38,829 nucleotides of DNA, from NCBI GenBank assembly GCA_012959805.1, contig DUCN01000017.1, forward strand, positions 1,658 to 40,486. The letters run 5' to 3'. The DNA comes from Myxococcales bacterium (lineage in GTDB: Bacteria > Myxococcota_A > UBA9160 > UBA4427). This document shows positions 1 to 9,176 of this stretch, piece by piece. Below the pieces are notes generated by a model. It was not told the origin of the DNA. It was given only the letters and a program-made list of their open reading frames with translations, and ran no database searches. A program made the translations under genes and the position numbers. How positions within the stretch are numbered: position 1 is the first letter of the stretch; each line of letters starts with the position of its first letter.

Positions 1-1
1 C

Positions 2-241
2 GCTATTTCTGGACCGTGTGAGTCGAGTCCTATCGGGACCGTGCTGGACAATCTGGACCTCGATGGGGACGGTCTCGCTGATTCCCGTTCACGGACGCCC
101 CAGCCCTTCTACCTCGCGCCGGGCGTCGCATTCGCGTCAGGCGTCGTAACGGTGCCCGAAAGCGACTTCGCCTTGGGACTGATCCTTTCGCTCGGCATGC
201 TGGTCTCGCTGTCCAGACTCCGCAGAAAGAAGAAAGCATGA
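2..241 (+). CDS. C-terminal part of a surface protein with exosortase-type sorting tail (5' end outside window)
   Basis: The reading frame is open from the left edge, so this is the last 79 residues of a longer protein. The visible body holds an acidic DLDGDG stretch of the kind seen in calcium-binding or secreted proteins. It ends in a tripartite tail: a VPES motif, a hydrophobic helix of about 18 residues, and a basic cluster (RLRRKKK). This layout is that of PEP-CTERM and related exosortase/archaeosortase substrates, so the protein is probably exported and processed at the cell surface. The GTG at 41 is internal, not a start. The stop codon (239-241) lies inside the Shine-Dalgarno region of the next gene, which suggests co-transcription with the TPS-CHAT gene. 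The function of the missing N-terminal part is unknown. Confidence 0.7.
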   Translation, partial: AISGPCESSPIGTVLDNLDLDGDGLADSRSRTPQPFYLAPGVAFASGVVTVPESDFALGLILSLGMLVSLSRLRRKKKA

Positions 242-248
242 GGACGAC

Positions 249-3200
249 ATGAAGCTCACCCAACTTCGACAGCTGCGATTCCTTCGATCCTTCAGGACAT
301 CGCTCCGATCCGGATCTCGACGTCTTACGAAATGCCTCGCGTCAAGCCTCGTTTTGACAGGCTTGGCCCTATCGCATGCGGGCGTCTCGACTGCGCAGCA
401 GGTTCCAACGGTTCCAACGTTGATCCAAACCGACGGCTCAGTTGGGATCGGAATGCCCAAAACGACCATCCAGGGCGTTGGCGGAATCCACGAAATCACA
501 GAGGCACACGGCTTCTTAGACGGTCACAGTACGCTCCTTCACAGCTTCGAATTCTTCGATGTCGGATTGGGCGACACGGCTCGCTTCACGGCGCAAAGCA
601 CGGGAATCAATTCCGTCGTCAGTCGAGTGACCGGCAATGACGGGTCCAAAATTCATGGCTCGATTGAATCAAAGATTCCCGGCGCGGATTTCTATTTCTT
701 GAATCCCAATGGGGTCTTCTTCGGGCAGAACTCCTCGATCGACGTGCCGAAGGCCTTCCACCTGAGCGCAGACCCGAGCGGGTTGTTCGCGAATCAAATG
801 CAGGTCGTGCTGCCATCATCGTCGGCTCTCTCCGGCCCCGTCCTCAGCATGGCTTCGAGTGAAGCCTTCGGCTTCGGATCGTCGGGTTTCGGTGACATCA
901 CCCTGGATGGAGCGACGCTGCTCTTCGATGACCCCGCGACCCGCGGCGGTGGGTCCGTCACGCTCAGGGGTGGGAATATCTCGCTCGAAAACGGCGCCAA
1001 GATTCTGGCGATCAACAGGAACGTGAAGGTCGAGGCGACCGGTCGAATCGAACTCAGTGGTGTCAACGAGGTCGACGGGTTCGGAGCGGGAATAGACGTA
1101 GCCAATTTCAGCGGTGACGCCGCTCCCGAGAAGGCAATCGAGCTCATCGGTTCGGAGGTCGTGCTGGACGAAAATGCCTATCTATTGACGGAGTCCGTCG
1201 GGATCGAATGCGAGTCTTGTGCGACCGGCCAGATCGAGATCAATTCGGACCAGCGGTTCTCACTCGCGGCGGGGGGAGGCAACGCGACGGAACAGGACAT
1301 CTTCCAGCTTCGCTTCCCCGGAATCAACATTCCGAGGACTGCCGTGCCTGGCGCAGCGAGAGTCGTCACGTACCGCACGTCCGAGTCGCCTTCGGTCGGC
1401 GCAATCACTTTGACAGCTCGAGAATTCCAGATTCCGGACGACCAACAGATCGCGACGCTGGAACGCGGGCCTGCCGGAGAGCCCCCCCGCAGCGGCGGAT
1501 CGATTGACACGATCGTCGTGATGGATCCGCCGGAGAGTTCACCGGTCAATCTTATTCCGCGTCCGCCCGGACTCTCTGCTCCTGTTTTAGCGCTGACGAA
1601 TCCCGGCGATTCTGCTCTTCCGGCCAAACTCTCTACGCCTGTTTTGGAGCTGACGAATCCTGGCGATTCTGCTCTTCCGGCCGTTAGTAGCAGTCCGCCC
1701 AAGGGATCCCAGCCTACTTCGAAATCCACCTCCAGCAGCGCATCGAAAGCGCCCACGCCCACGGTCAGCGAGATCGGGGGGGAAGAGACGGCGGAAGCAT
1801 CGAGCGGAGAATCTCCGTCGACAGACGACAGCCCGGTGTCTTCGGAGGGTTCCGAGACTTCGGAGAGCGACGACTCTTCAGGAGAATCGAGCGAGGAGGG
1901 CGCCGAGACCGAGTCTCAAGAAGCATCAGAAGAGGACGAAGCCCGAGACGAACGCATGATGCCCTACATGGGCGTGTCGTCGCGGTTCGCTGCCGCTCTC
2001 GACAAGTGCTCGGATCGAGCAGACGGGAACGACGCCACGAACATACTCTCGACCTATCGCTGGCCCGGCCTTCCTCTCTCTCCCGAAGGGCCGCTTCTGG
2101 CGTATTCGATCCTAGGAACCGAGTCTGCTGACTCCTCCTCGAATGCGGAAGGCGACCGTTCCGAAACGGAGGCTGCTTCGATCCTCGCAACGGCCACCGC
2201 GGCGCTGCGCAACGGGCAAATAGGCTGGGCCCTGAGCGAGTTCGAACGTGCGGAGCAAATCGCGTCCGCTTCGGGAGATACCGATTCCCGTATCGATGCG
2301 CTGCTGGGTCGGGCGGAAGCGCAACAATCCGATGGGCGGTACGAAGAGAGTACGGTCGTTCTTGAAGAGGCCCTCGAACTTGCGAGGACCCGGCAGGACC
2401 CGATTCGCGAAGCTGCTCTGCTCGGTGCGCTTGGCAATGCTCGAATCGCCATGGGCGAAAGCAGCGCTGCCGCCAGCATCTTGCAGACCGCGGTCCATCT
2501 GACCCGAGGTATGACAATCGCTGTGGTCGAGCCTGTGGAGACGCCGAGGGAGTCTGCAGAAGATTCCTCGACATTCCGCCTGCCCGAAGGGCTTTCGAGC
2601 GTCCTGCTCAACAATCTTGGAAATCAGCGGATGGTCGCCGGCGAGCCGGGGAAAGCATTGACGGCCTATCTCGAAAGCTATCGCATCGCAGCGGAAGCCG
2701 AGGACTGGCTACATGCAGCGCGGACCCGTGCGAACGCGGCTTCGGCAGCATTTCGCCTGGACGATATCGACCAGGCCATTGATTCCCTCGGTCTCGCAAG
2801 AGAAGCCCTCTTGAAAGCGGAAACGACACCTGCCGAGGAAACCGTCATCCGGATTCATCTCGCGCAGACGGGATCGTTCATCGCGGCAACTCGCTCGCCC
2901 GAGCGAAGTCTCGCGATGCTGTCTGCTTATGAAGACCTTCTGGCGGCCATCGAGAGTGCCAAGAATCAGGGAGATCTTCGATCCGCGTCACATGGGCTCG
3001 GCAGCCTCGGGGCGCTTTACGCACAGGACTACGGCCGTATTCGCGAGGCCTTTTTTATGACGCGTCAGGCGATCCTCATCTCCGAGCAGGCGCAGGCACC
3101 AGATCTCACGGCGAGATGGAAAGCCCAGCTCGGGGGTCTGCACGTTTCCGCAGGAGACCTGCCCTCGGCAATCTCAGCGTATCGGACTGCGGTCTCGCTT

Positions 3201-4448
3201 CTCGAGCTGACGCGCCCAGAAGCGAGTCCAGTCTACGGAAGCGCCGAAGTCGCTTTTCGAGCCGCTGTGGAGCCGATTTACCGAAAGCTCACGGAATTGC
3301 TGATCGAGGCGAGCCAATCAGAATCAGACGAATCTCAGCGTCAGGCTCGCTACAGCGAAGCAAGGAACGTCATTGAACAATGGAAAACGGCCGAACTTAG
3401 AAGCTATTTTAATGATGGCTGCGCCGCCGACGCCCAGATGGTCGATCTCGAAAACCTCGACCCCTCTGCGGCGATCGTCTACCCGATTCCTTTCGAGGAC
3501 CGCCTCGAGTTGCTCGTGAGCCGAAATGTCGGCATCGAGCACTTCTCCGTCCCCATCGGCGAAGAACTCCTCGATGCCGAGGTCAGCCGCTTTCGCGTAC
3601 ACCTCGGAAATCGAGTTTCCGACCGCTACGAGACTTCTGCGCGCCAACTATACGACTGGCTCGTCGGGCCCTACCGGTCGACTCTAGAAGAATGGGGAAT
3701 CGATACCCTCGTCTTCGTCCCCACCGGCAGCTTGCGTACGATTCCGTTGTCGGCCCTCCGAGACGATGAAGGGTTCCTCGTTCAAAGCTTCGCGGTCGCG
3801 ACGACTGTCAGCCTCAACTTGCTCGATCCTCGCTCGCTTGATCAAGGACAGCCCGAGGTGTTGCTAGCCGGCATCAGTGAATCAGTTCAAGGCTTCTCTG
3901 AGCTGCCATCGGTTCCCGCGGAGCTCGCCGCCATTCGAGAAATTTTCGACGGAGAAGTCCTCCTCGATCGGGACTTCGGCGTCGAGAGTCTGAAAGAAGC
4001 GGTGATTGGGAGCGGTCGGGGGATCGTCCACATTGCGTCCCATGCGGAGTTCACCGGAGACCCGGAAACCAGCTTCATTCTGACGTACGACGAGCGGATG
4101 TCGACGGAAAGCCTCGCCGCGCTGATCCAGGAAATGAACTCGAATGGATCGGAACTCGAGCTGCTTGTGCTTTCCGCATGCGAGACCGCGGCGGGTAACG
4201 AGCGCGCGGCTCTCGGTCTGGCAGGAGCGGCCATCCGGTCCGGCGCGCGGAGCGTAATAGGGAGCTTGTGGTCGGTCTCGGACGAAGCGACCTCGGAGCT
4301 ATTCGTCAAGTTCTACAAGACGCTGCGAGCCGGTCAGCAAAACAAGGCCGAGGCGCTGCGAACAGCGCAGCTCCAGCTGATCGATTCGAAGAATTTCACT
4401 CACCCTTTTTACTGGGCCCCCTTCTTGATTCTCAATAATTGGCTGTAA
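249..4448 (+). CDS. Two-partner-secretion exoprotein with TPR repeats and C-terminal CHAT protease domain
   Basis: The product is 1399 aa. The ATG at 249 follows TGAGGA by 4 nt, and the N-terminus is a long basic signal peptide ending near AQQ (about residue 50). Residues about 55-180 form a filamentous-haemagglutinin TPS domain with the hallmark NPNGVFFG (N152), followed by beta-helix-like sequence to about 400. A Ser/Glu/Pro-rich, probably disordered linker (about 430-570) contains a tandem 19-residue repeat. TPR-like helical repeats span about 635-1060. The last 280 residues are a CHAT domain (caspase HetF associated with TPRs). The expected catalytic dyad is present: His1265 in HIASHAEF and Cys1311 in LSACET. 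TPS domains direct export through a TpsB pore, and the next gene encodes one. I infer a secreted or surface-exposed cysteine protease; substrate and activation are unknown. FHA-like and CHAT domains are each common, but their fusion in one chain next to its transporter is unusual. Confidence 0.92.
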   Translation: MKLTQLRQLRFLRSFRTSLRSGSRRLTKCLASSLVLTGLALSHAGVSTAQQVPTVPTLIQTDGSVGIGMPKTTIQGVGGIHEITEAHGFLDGHSTLLHSFEFFDVGLGDTARFTAQSTGINSVVSRVTGNDGSKIHGSIESKIPGADFYFLNPNGVFFGQNSSIDVPKAFHLSADPSGLFANQMQVVLPSSSALSGPVLSMASSEAFGFGSSGFGDITLDGATLLFDDPATRGGGSVTLRGGNISLENGAKILAINRNVKVEATGRIELSGVNEVDGFGAGIDVANFSGDAAPEKAIELIGSEVVLDENAYLLTESVGIECESCATGQIEINSDQRFSLAAGGGNATEQDIFQLRFPGINIPRTAVPGAARVVTYRTSESPSVGAITLTAREFQIPDDQQIATLERGPAGEPPRSGGSIDTIVVMDPPESSPVNLIPRPPGLSAPVLALTNPGDSALPAKLSTPVLELTNPGDSALPAVSSSPPKGSQPTSKSTSSSASKAPTPTVSEIGGEETAEASSGESPSTDDSPVSSEGSETSESDDSSGESSEEGAETESQEASEEDEARDERMMPYMGVSSRFAAALDKCSDRADGNDATNILSTYRWPGLPLSPEGPLLAYSILGTESADSSSNAEGDRSETEAASILATATAALRNGQIGWALSEFERAEQIASASGDTDSRIDALLGRAEAQQSDGRYEESTVVLEEALELARTRQDPIREAALLGALGNARIAMGESSAAASILQTAVHLTRGMTIAVVEPVETPRESAEDSSTFRLPEGLSSVLLNNLGNQRMVAGEPGKALTAYLESYRIAAEAEDWLHAARTRANAASAAFRLDDIDQAIDSLGLAREALLKAETTPAEETVIRIHLAQTGSFIAATRSPERSLAMLSAYEDLLAAIESAKNQGDLRSASHGLGSLGALYAQDYGRIREAFFMTRQAILISEQAQAPDLTARWKAQLGGLHVSAGDLPSAISAYRTAVSLLELTRPEASPVYGSAEVAFRAAVEPIYRKLTELLIEASQSESDESQRQARYSEARNVIEQWKTAELRSYFNDGCAADAQMVDLENLDPSAAIVYPIPFEDRLELLVSRNVGIEHFSVPIGEELLDAEVSRFRVHLGNRVSDRYETSARQLYDWLVGPYRSTLEEWGIDTLVFVPTGSLRTIPLSALRDDEGFLVQSFAVATTVSLNLLDPRSLDQGQPEVLLAGISESVQGFSELPSVPAELAAIREIFDGEVLLDRDFGVESLKEAVIGSGRGIVHIASHAEFTGDPETSFILTYDERMSTESLAALIQEMNSNGSELELLVLSACETAAGNERAALGLAGAAIRSGARSVIGSLWSVSDEATSELFVKFYKTLRAGQQNKAEALRTAQLQLIDSKNFTHPFYWAPFLILNNWL
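1571..1684 (+). repeat. Tandem 57-bp repeat (2 copies) in the exoprotein linker
   Basis: Copies at 1571-1627 and 1628-1684 differ at only a few positions. Each encodes a 19-residue unit containing LTNPGDSALPA. They sit at the start of the disordered linker between the TPS/beta-helix part and the TPR-CHAT part, so copy number could alter linker length. Confidence 0.85.
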
Positions 4449-4474
4449 TGCGGTGAAATTGGATTCCGACTCCC

Positions 4475-6349
4475 ATGCGTATGATGCGATTCACAACACG
4501 TTCAAATGAACGCCTAATAGCCGGTCAGGTCGATTCGGCGAGTAGCCGAGTTACTGCCGCAGGAATCGGTTCGACTCTTCTTGCCCCGAGTCTTCCGCTG
4601 AGCGTCGCCCGCTTATTTGGCAGGACGCTCGTGATCGTCCTGTTGGCGGTGTCGACTTTGGCCGTTCTTGCGCAGCAAGGTCATGCGCAAGGCGGGGGGA
4701 TCGTGCGAGGAAACCGTCCGGGGATCGTGCCAGGAATCCGACCGGGTGATACTCGACAAGATCTACTGCCGGAGAAGAGAATGCTCGAAATGCAGGAAGT
4801 CTCAGTCCTGCCTGCACTTCCCATCTCGCAAATGAGCGACATCCAGCAGATGGCCGGCGAGGATCGCGTTTTCGTCAAGTCGATTGACATCGAAGGCAAT
4901 TCGGTCGTCTCCAGCCGAGCGCTGGGTGAAATCGCGAATCGTTTCGAAAATCGTGACCTCTCGTACTCCGAGCTCGTCGATCTGAAGAATCGTCTGACAC
5001 AGGCTTATGTAGACCGTGGGTATGCGACATCTGGCGCGATCTATCCCGAGAGTGCGTATGACGGGGATGGCGTCCTGAGGGTCCAGATCATCGAAGGAAC
5101 GCTTGGGCCAATCGACATACGGGTGGACGGACGCCGAAAGCCTTCGTTCTTCGAAACCAGAATCCGTCGAGCGGCTGGATCCGTTCTGAATGTACGCAAA
5201 CTCGAGCGAATGCTGCAGGTGCTCAAACTCGACCCGCAGATCAGACGTCTCAAATCAAGTCTCGTGCCCACGGCCGATCGAGGCGTGGCGGCTCTCACCT
5301 TGTCGGTCGAGGAGGATTCTTTTTTCAACGCACGCGCGAGCTTCGACAACTACCGTTCTCCGTCCATTGGTTCGCTCGGCGGGAGCGTCATTGCGGAGTT
5401 CAACGACTTAGCCGGGTACGGAGACCGCTACCTTCTCTCGTATTCAGGGAGCGAAGGCCTCAATCAGGTACAAGTGATTCTTGAAGCGCCCGTAACGCCG
5501 TGGGACACCAAACTGCTAGGGCGATTTCAGCACTCCGAGGTCGAGATCGTGGACGCGGATTTCAAAGCTCTCGACATATCGAGCCAGGTCCAATCCGTCG
5601 GCTTCGAACTACATCAACCGCTTTACCAATCGCCTCGCCTCAGCCTGTCCGCCGAGATCGTGGGCGATTGGAGCGAGGCTAAAACTAAATTCGGGAACGG
5701 AGTCCCGCTAGGCGCGGAAGGCGCCGACGACTCGCTCCAGGTCAGCGCGCTGCGAGCGGGTTTCAGCTCACAATTCCGCTGGCGCCGCGGTGTGGTCGCC
5801 TTACGTTCGATCGGCAGCTTCGGTTTGGGGGCTCTCGGTGCTACGGCGCCCGGCAGGGACGACCATTTCTTTTCCTGGCTCACTCAAATGCAGTCATTCG
5901 TGGCGCTGCCTTGGCTCGAATCTGTGCTGCTGCTTCGTGCCGATGCGCAGTGGTCTCCGGACCGGTTGCCTTCTCTCGAACAGTTCGCGATCGGAGGCCG
6001 CTTTAGTGTGCGGGGCTATCGGGAGAATAGTCTCGTGGGAGACAACGGCGCGACGGCTTCGGCGGAACTGCGAATTCCGTTTTACCAACACGCTGCCTCG
6101 GATTTCGAGCTCCAGTTTGCGCCCTTTGTCGACTGGGGGCGCTCCGGGAACAGCAAACGTGAAAACTTTACCTCGCGCGGTACGCAATCTATCGTCGGAG
6201 CGGGGGCTGGACTGAGGGCGGTCATGGGAGAGTTTGGTTCCGCGGAGATTTTCTGGGCCCGGAACTTTTCGAACCTCGACACCACTAACGAGGCAACCCT
6301 TCAGGACAGCGGCATCCATTTCCAGCTGAGCATCGGCTGGCCAAGGTGA
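4475..6349 (+). CDS. TpsB outer-membrane transporter (ShlB/FhaC/HecB family)
   Basis: A 624-aa protein beginning 26 nt after the CHAT exoprotein stops. An unusually long N-terminal region leads to a hydrophobic signal segment ending near GHAQ (about residue 72). A short Gly/Pro-rich stretch with RPGIVPGIRPGD follows. Two POTRA-type domains (about 130-280, with FVKSIDIEGNSVV opening the first) precede a C-terminal 16-strand-type barrel. The family's conserved VRGY motif is present at residues 512-515 (FSVRGYRENSLVGDNG), which corresponds to the L6 loop needed for secretion. The length fits the family. TpsB proteins recognise the TPS domain of their partner and thread it through the outer membrane, and the only visible partner is the adjacent exoprotein. 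The chain ends in a barrel-type aromatic/beta pattern. Confidence in the family is very high; substrate pairing is inferred from adjacency. Confidence 0.95.
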   Translation: MRMMRFTTRSNERLIAGQVDSASSRVTAAGIGSTLLAPSLPLSVARLFGRTLVIVLLAVSTLAVLAQQGHAQGGGIVRGNRPGIVPGIRPGDTRQDLLPEKRMLEMQEVSVLPALPISQMSDIQQMAGEDRVFVKSIDIEGNSVVSSRALGEIANRFENRDLSYSELVDLKNRLTQAYVDRGYATSGAIYPESAYDGDGVLRVQIIEGTLGPIDIRVDGRRKPSFFETRIRRAAGSVLNVRKLERMLQVLKLDPQIRRLKSSLVPTADRGVAALTLSVEEDSFFNARASFDNYRSPSIGSLGGSVIAEFNDLAGYGDRYLLSYSGSEGLNQVQVILEAPVTPWDTKLLGRFQHSEVEIVDADFKALDISSQVQSVGFELHQPLYQSPRLSLSAEIVGDWSEAKTKFGNGVPLGAEGADDSLQVSALRAGFSSQFRWRRGVVALRSIGSFGLGALGATAPGRDDHFFSWLTQMQSFVALPWLESVLLLRADAQWSPDRLPSLEQFAIGGRFSVRGYRENSLVGDNGATASAELRIPFYQHAASDFELQFAPFVDWGRSGNSKRENFTSRGTQSIVGAGAGLRAVMGEFGSAEIFWARNFSNLDTTNEATLQDSGIHFQLSIGWPR

Positions 6350-6395
6350 ATTTCCTCTAGTGGCTGGAAGGCTCTCCAACAGCGAGGTGGACCAC

Positions 6396-7559
6396 ATGTA
6401 TAAACTTAAGCTTGCCAGTGCGGTTATCTTGGCATTCATATTCACTTTCTCGACCCCCAGTGGCGCATCGGGTCACAATGATGGTGAAACTTCCTCGGAG
6501 GCGAATCCCGCCCCAGCTATCGAGACTGTGGTCAGGAAGGAAGAAGCCCTTTCCGTATTCGATCGGATCGCGCGTGGGGGGAATCCCGGTCTCCGGATCT
6601 GGACGAACGACGGCCAATCCAGCTATGAAGTTGGTGATCATCTCACCATTCACGTGAAAGCCATCCAGCCGAGTTATGTCACGGTCATTTACATTGACAG
6701 CCACGGTGTGGTTACCCTGCTTATGACTGGGGATCGTCGCCGCGCGGCTTTCGTTGGCCCGAATGTGGATTTAGAGATTCCCTTGAAAGGCGCGGGATTT
6801 GAGATCCACGCGAACCTTCCGACGGGTGTGGAGACGCTTTACGCCGTCGGGACTCCGATCCCGATTCAGTCCTCCTGGTTGATCGCAAAGGATGTCGAAC
6901 TTTTCCCGACGCTGGATTCGGACAGAGCAGTGCAACTCGCGAAACGCCTGGAGGCTCTTTTGCAAAAGCGCAAAGAGTTTGACGGATACAGTGTGGCGCG
7001 ATTCGATCAGGTCATCTCGTTACCACACACGCAGAACGCGACTGCGCAATACGCAGCGCTGGGCATCGTCGAATATTTCACCGGCCGTCATAGAGCGGTT
7101 CGCCGGCCGAAGCTCGACCTTGATATCAAGTTTCGGTCGGGCACTGCGGACCTAACACCAGAGGCCAAGTTGGATCTTCTTGAGGTGGGGAAGGCTATTT
7201 CGGACAAGAGGCTCTCGCGAAATAATTTCGTCCTGATCGGACATACGGATGACGTGGGGTCAGAAGACGAAAACATGGCGCTCTCGCTGCGCAGGGCCGC
7301 CTCAGCCAGACGATTCATCAACGAAAACTTCAGCGCTGAAAGCGTGGCGAATTGCGAAATCGCTGGTGTTGGAGAATCAGAACCGCTCTTGCCCGGCACC
7401 AGCCCTATGGACCGTGGGCTCAATAGGCGAGTCACTCTCGAAATGCGGAGGGAAGCGATGCGAGGCAATGCGGAAGAGGACTTATCGGCCTTGGCAATCA
7501 CCGACGTCGAAGATATCGATTTTTCCGCGGCGCACGTTCCGATCCTCGACGAACGGTAG
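6396..7559 (+). CDS. DUF4384 and OmpA-domain periplasmic/outer-membrane protein
   Basis: A 387-aa protein. I chose ATG 6396 because GAGGTGG lies 6 nt upstream and it gives a clean signal peptide (MYKLKLASAVILAF..., cleavage near SGASG); an in-frame GTG at 6360 would add residues before it. Residues about 50-125 match DUF4384 (LRIWTNDGQSSYEVGD, then a VTVIYIDSHGVVTLL core). The C-terminal 120 residues are an OmpA-like peptidoglycan-binding domain, with IKFRSGTADLTPEAK, GHTDDVGS and an LSLRRAASARRFI helix. DUF4384 is recurrently found with caspase/CHAT-like proteins in bacteria. It follows the TpsB gene by 46 nt, so it probably belongs to the same operon. I infer that it anchors to peptidoglycan and interacts with, or presents a ligand to, the exported CHAT protein. 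That role is untested. Confidence 0.88.
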   Translation: MYKLKLASAVILAFIFTFSTPSGASGHNDGETSSEANPAPAIETVVRKEEALSVFDRIARGGNPGLRIWTNDGQSSYEVGDHLTIHVKAIQPSYVTVIYIDSHGVVTLLMTGDRRRAAFVGPNVDLEIPLKGAGFEIHANLPTGVETLYAVGTPIPIQSSWLIAKDVELFPTLDSDRAVQLAKRLEALLQKRKEFDGYSVARFDQVISLPHTQNATAQYAALGIVEYFTGRHRAVRRPKLDLDIKFRSGTADLTPEAKLDLLEVGKAISDKRLSRNNFVLIGHTDDVGSEDENMALSLRRAASARRFINENFSAESVANCEIAGVGESEPLLPGTSPMDRGLNRRVTLEMRREAMRGNAEEDLSALAITDVEDIDFSAAHVPILDER

Positions 7560-7803
7560 GTCGACGGCTCTTCGGGCGGTCTGTGATCGACAGGGCCGAT
7601 GAGTGTGGACTTCCAATTGAATGGTTGCCTCAACCGCTGGGCCCTCATGTCGGTTCGCAGGAGAGGATTCGCGACGGCATCGGTCATGGCGACTGCGTAG
7701 GGTCGGCACTAGTCTCTCTTTGGCGGCATTGCGTATGGCGAGGCTCTTGTAGGAGCTGCAGCGGGATTTGGATTCGGTTCAGTGTGGTCGACGAGGTGTG
7801 AGC

Positions 7804-9069
7804 GTGTTTTACGGATGGCTGGTCGTGGCGAGTGTTTTTCTCGCGCAATTCTTCATGGTCGGTTTCTTCACCTACGGTTTTCCACTCATCGTCGAACCGG
7901 TCCAGATAGAATTCGGTGCCAGCGTGACCGAGGTGATGTTAGGCTTTAGCCTCGGTGCGCCGGTTGGTGCCGTATTTGCGCCGATTGTCGGTCCCCTCGT
8001 CGATAAGTGGTCTGCTAGAGGTCTCGTGATCATTGGCGTACTTATTTTGATCCTGGCGCTGACGATCATGTCGCTCTCCCAGACCGTTTTGCAATTCGCC
8101 ATTGCGATGGGCGTACTGCTCGGGAGTGCGAATCTCCTCTTAGGCCCGCTGACCGGTTCGACCCTCGTTGCACGCTGGTTCGATTCACGGCGGGGCTTCG
8201 CGCTCGGGATCGCTGCGACCGGAACTTCGGTCGGTGGGATCGTGATTCCCCAGGTACTCGGCTATCAAATCGCTGAGGCGGATTGGCGGGCTGCACTGCA
8301 GGCGCTCGCAGCGGGCGTAGCCATTGTCGTCCTTCCGCTTGCCGTGTTCATCATTCGAGATTTTCCGGGTGATCTCGGCCTGCATCCAGACGGCGCCGAG
8401 GCCGCATCCTCGCAGGCCCAGTCGGCGGGTGGTGCCGATGCGCTCACCCTGACGCAAGTGCTCAAGCGTTCGGCGTTCTGGCTCATGGGGTGCAGCCTCG
8501 GTTGTCTCTTCATGGCGTATGTCGGTGTTCTTTCGAATCTCCACAAATATGCGACAAACCTGGGCGTGGATCCCCAGTCGGCGACAGGGCTCATCACCAC
8601 GATTGCGGTGGCCGGGTTCATCGGGAAACTCGTTCTCGGTTGGGCGGCTGACCGCATCGGATTGAAGATTGGACTGTGGGTTGCGCAGGCGCTGGCCATT
8701 GCCGGAATTGGGTGTTTATCGCTCGAGCCGGCTTTTCCGGTGATGCTCGTCGGGGCCGTGCTCATGGGACTTGCGGCTGGCGGGATGTTGCCGGTGTGGG
8801 GAGCGATGGTCGGCACTGCGTTTGGCGTCGCGAATTTTGGGCGTGTGATGGGCTTGATGATGCCGGTCATCGCGATCTTCAATATTCCCGGCCCCATCCT
8901 TGCGGCGAAAAGCATGGACCTAACACAGAGCTACAGTTCTGCGATGCAGGGTTTCGTTGGCGTGATCATCGTGTCGGCGCTCTTACTCATACCGCTCCGG
9001 CTTCCGATACGCGATGACCCGGCCGGTGGCGCGAAGAGATGGTCGAGTGCTGTGGGCCGGACTACGTGA
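7804..9069 (+). CDS. MFS transporter (monocarboxylate/oxalate-formate antiporter-like)
   Basis: About 421 aa with 12 predicted membrane segments. The N-terminus FYGWLVVASVFLAQFF is typical of MFS carriers of the monocarboxylate/OFA type. The loop after TM2 carries the family motif (GPLVDKWSARG) and an equivalent (WAADRIGLKIG) appears in the second half. Start choice: GTG 7804 has GAGG 7 nt upstream; GTG 7798 and TTG 7768 are in frame too. About 240 bp without a convincing gene separate it from the OmpA gene, so it probably has its own promoter. The substrate cannot be read from sequence. A small ORF and a BCCT carrier follow on the same strand, suggesting a transport operon. Confidence 0.88.
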   Translation: MFYGWLVVASVFLAQFFMVGFFTYGFPLIVEPVQIEFGASVTEVMLGFSLGAPVGAVFAPIVGPLVDKWSARGLVIIGVLILILALTIMSLSQTVLQFAIAMGVLLGSANLLLGPLTGSTLVARWFDSRRGFALGIAATGTSVGGIVIPQVLGYQIAEADWRAALQALAAGVAIVVLPLAVFIIRDFPGDLGLHPDGAEAASSQAQSAGGADALTLTQVLKRSAFWLMGCSLGCLFMAYVGVLSNLHKYATNLGVDPQSATGLITTIAVAGFIGKLVLGWAADRIGLKIGLWVAQALAIAGIGCLSLEPAFPVMLVGAVLMGLAAGGMLPVWGAMVGTAFGVANFGRVMGLMMPVIAIFNIPGPILAAKSMDLTQSYSSAMQGFVGVIIVSALLLIPLRLPIRDDPAGGAKRWSSAVGRTT

Positions 9070-9176
9070 CGCAGATGCTCGAAGGACTCGGGCACTGGGT
9101 GAACGCTGCGGACCGCGGTCACCTCACCTGGGGCATTGTTCACTTCCAGAAGCGCGGCTGGGGAGGGCGCCTGTGA
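9039..9176 (+). CDS. Small ORF (45 aa) overlapping both flanking transporter genes
   Basis: An ATG at 9039 opens a 45-codon frame that overlaps the last 31 nt of the MFS gene. Its TGA (9174-9176) overlaps the GTG start of the BCCT gene as GTGA. It bridges exactly the gap between the carriers, and about 80% of its third codon positions are G or C, like the flanking genes. The peptide includes HWVNAADRGHLTWGIVHF and ends GWGGRL. There is no strong Shine-Dalgarno, which fits translational coupling. No family recognised. A second in-frame ATG at 9075 is possible. It could still be chance. Confidence 0.45.
   Translation: MVECCGPDYVTQMLEGLGHWVNAADRGHLTWGIVHFQKRGWGGRL

Noticed and set aside
1178..2614. 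Long open frames on the minus strand across the exoprotein gene
   Set aside because: They are antisense to a strongly supported protein, Arg/Ser/Pro-rich, and have no family motif.
7560..7803. Small plus-strand ORF (33 codons from 7600) before the MFS gene
   Set aside because: No ribosome binding site, no motifs, and no coupling to either neighbour.
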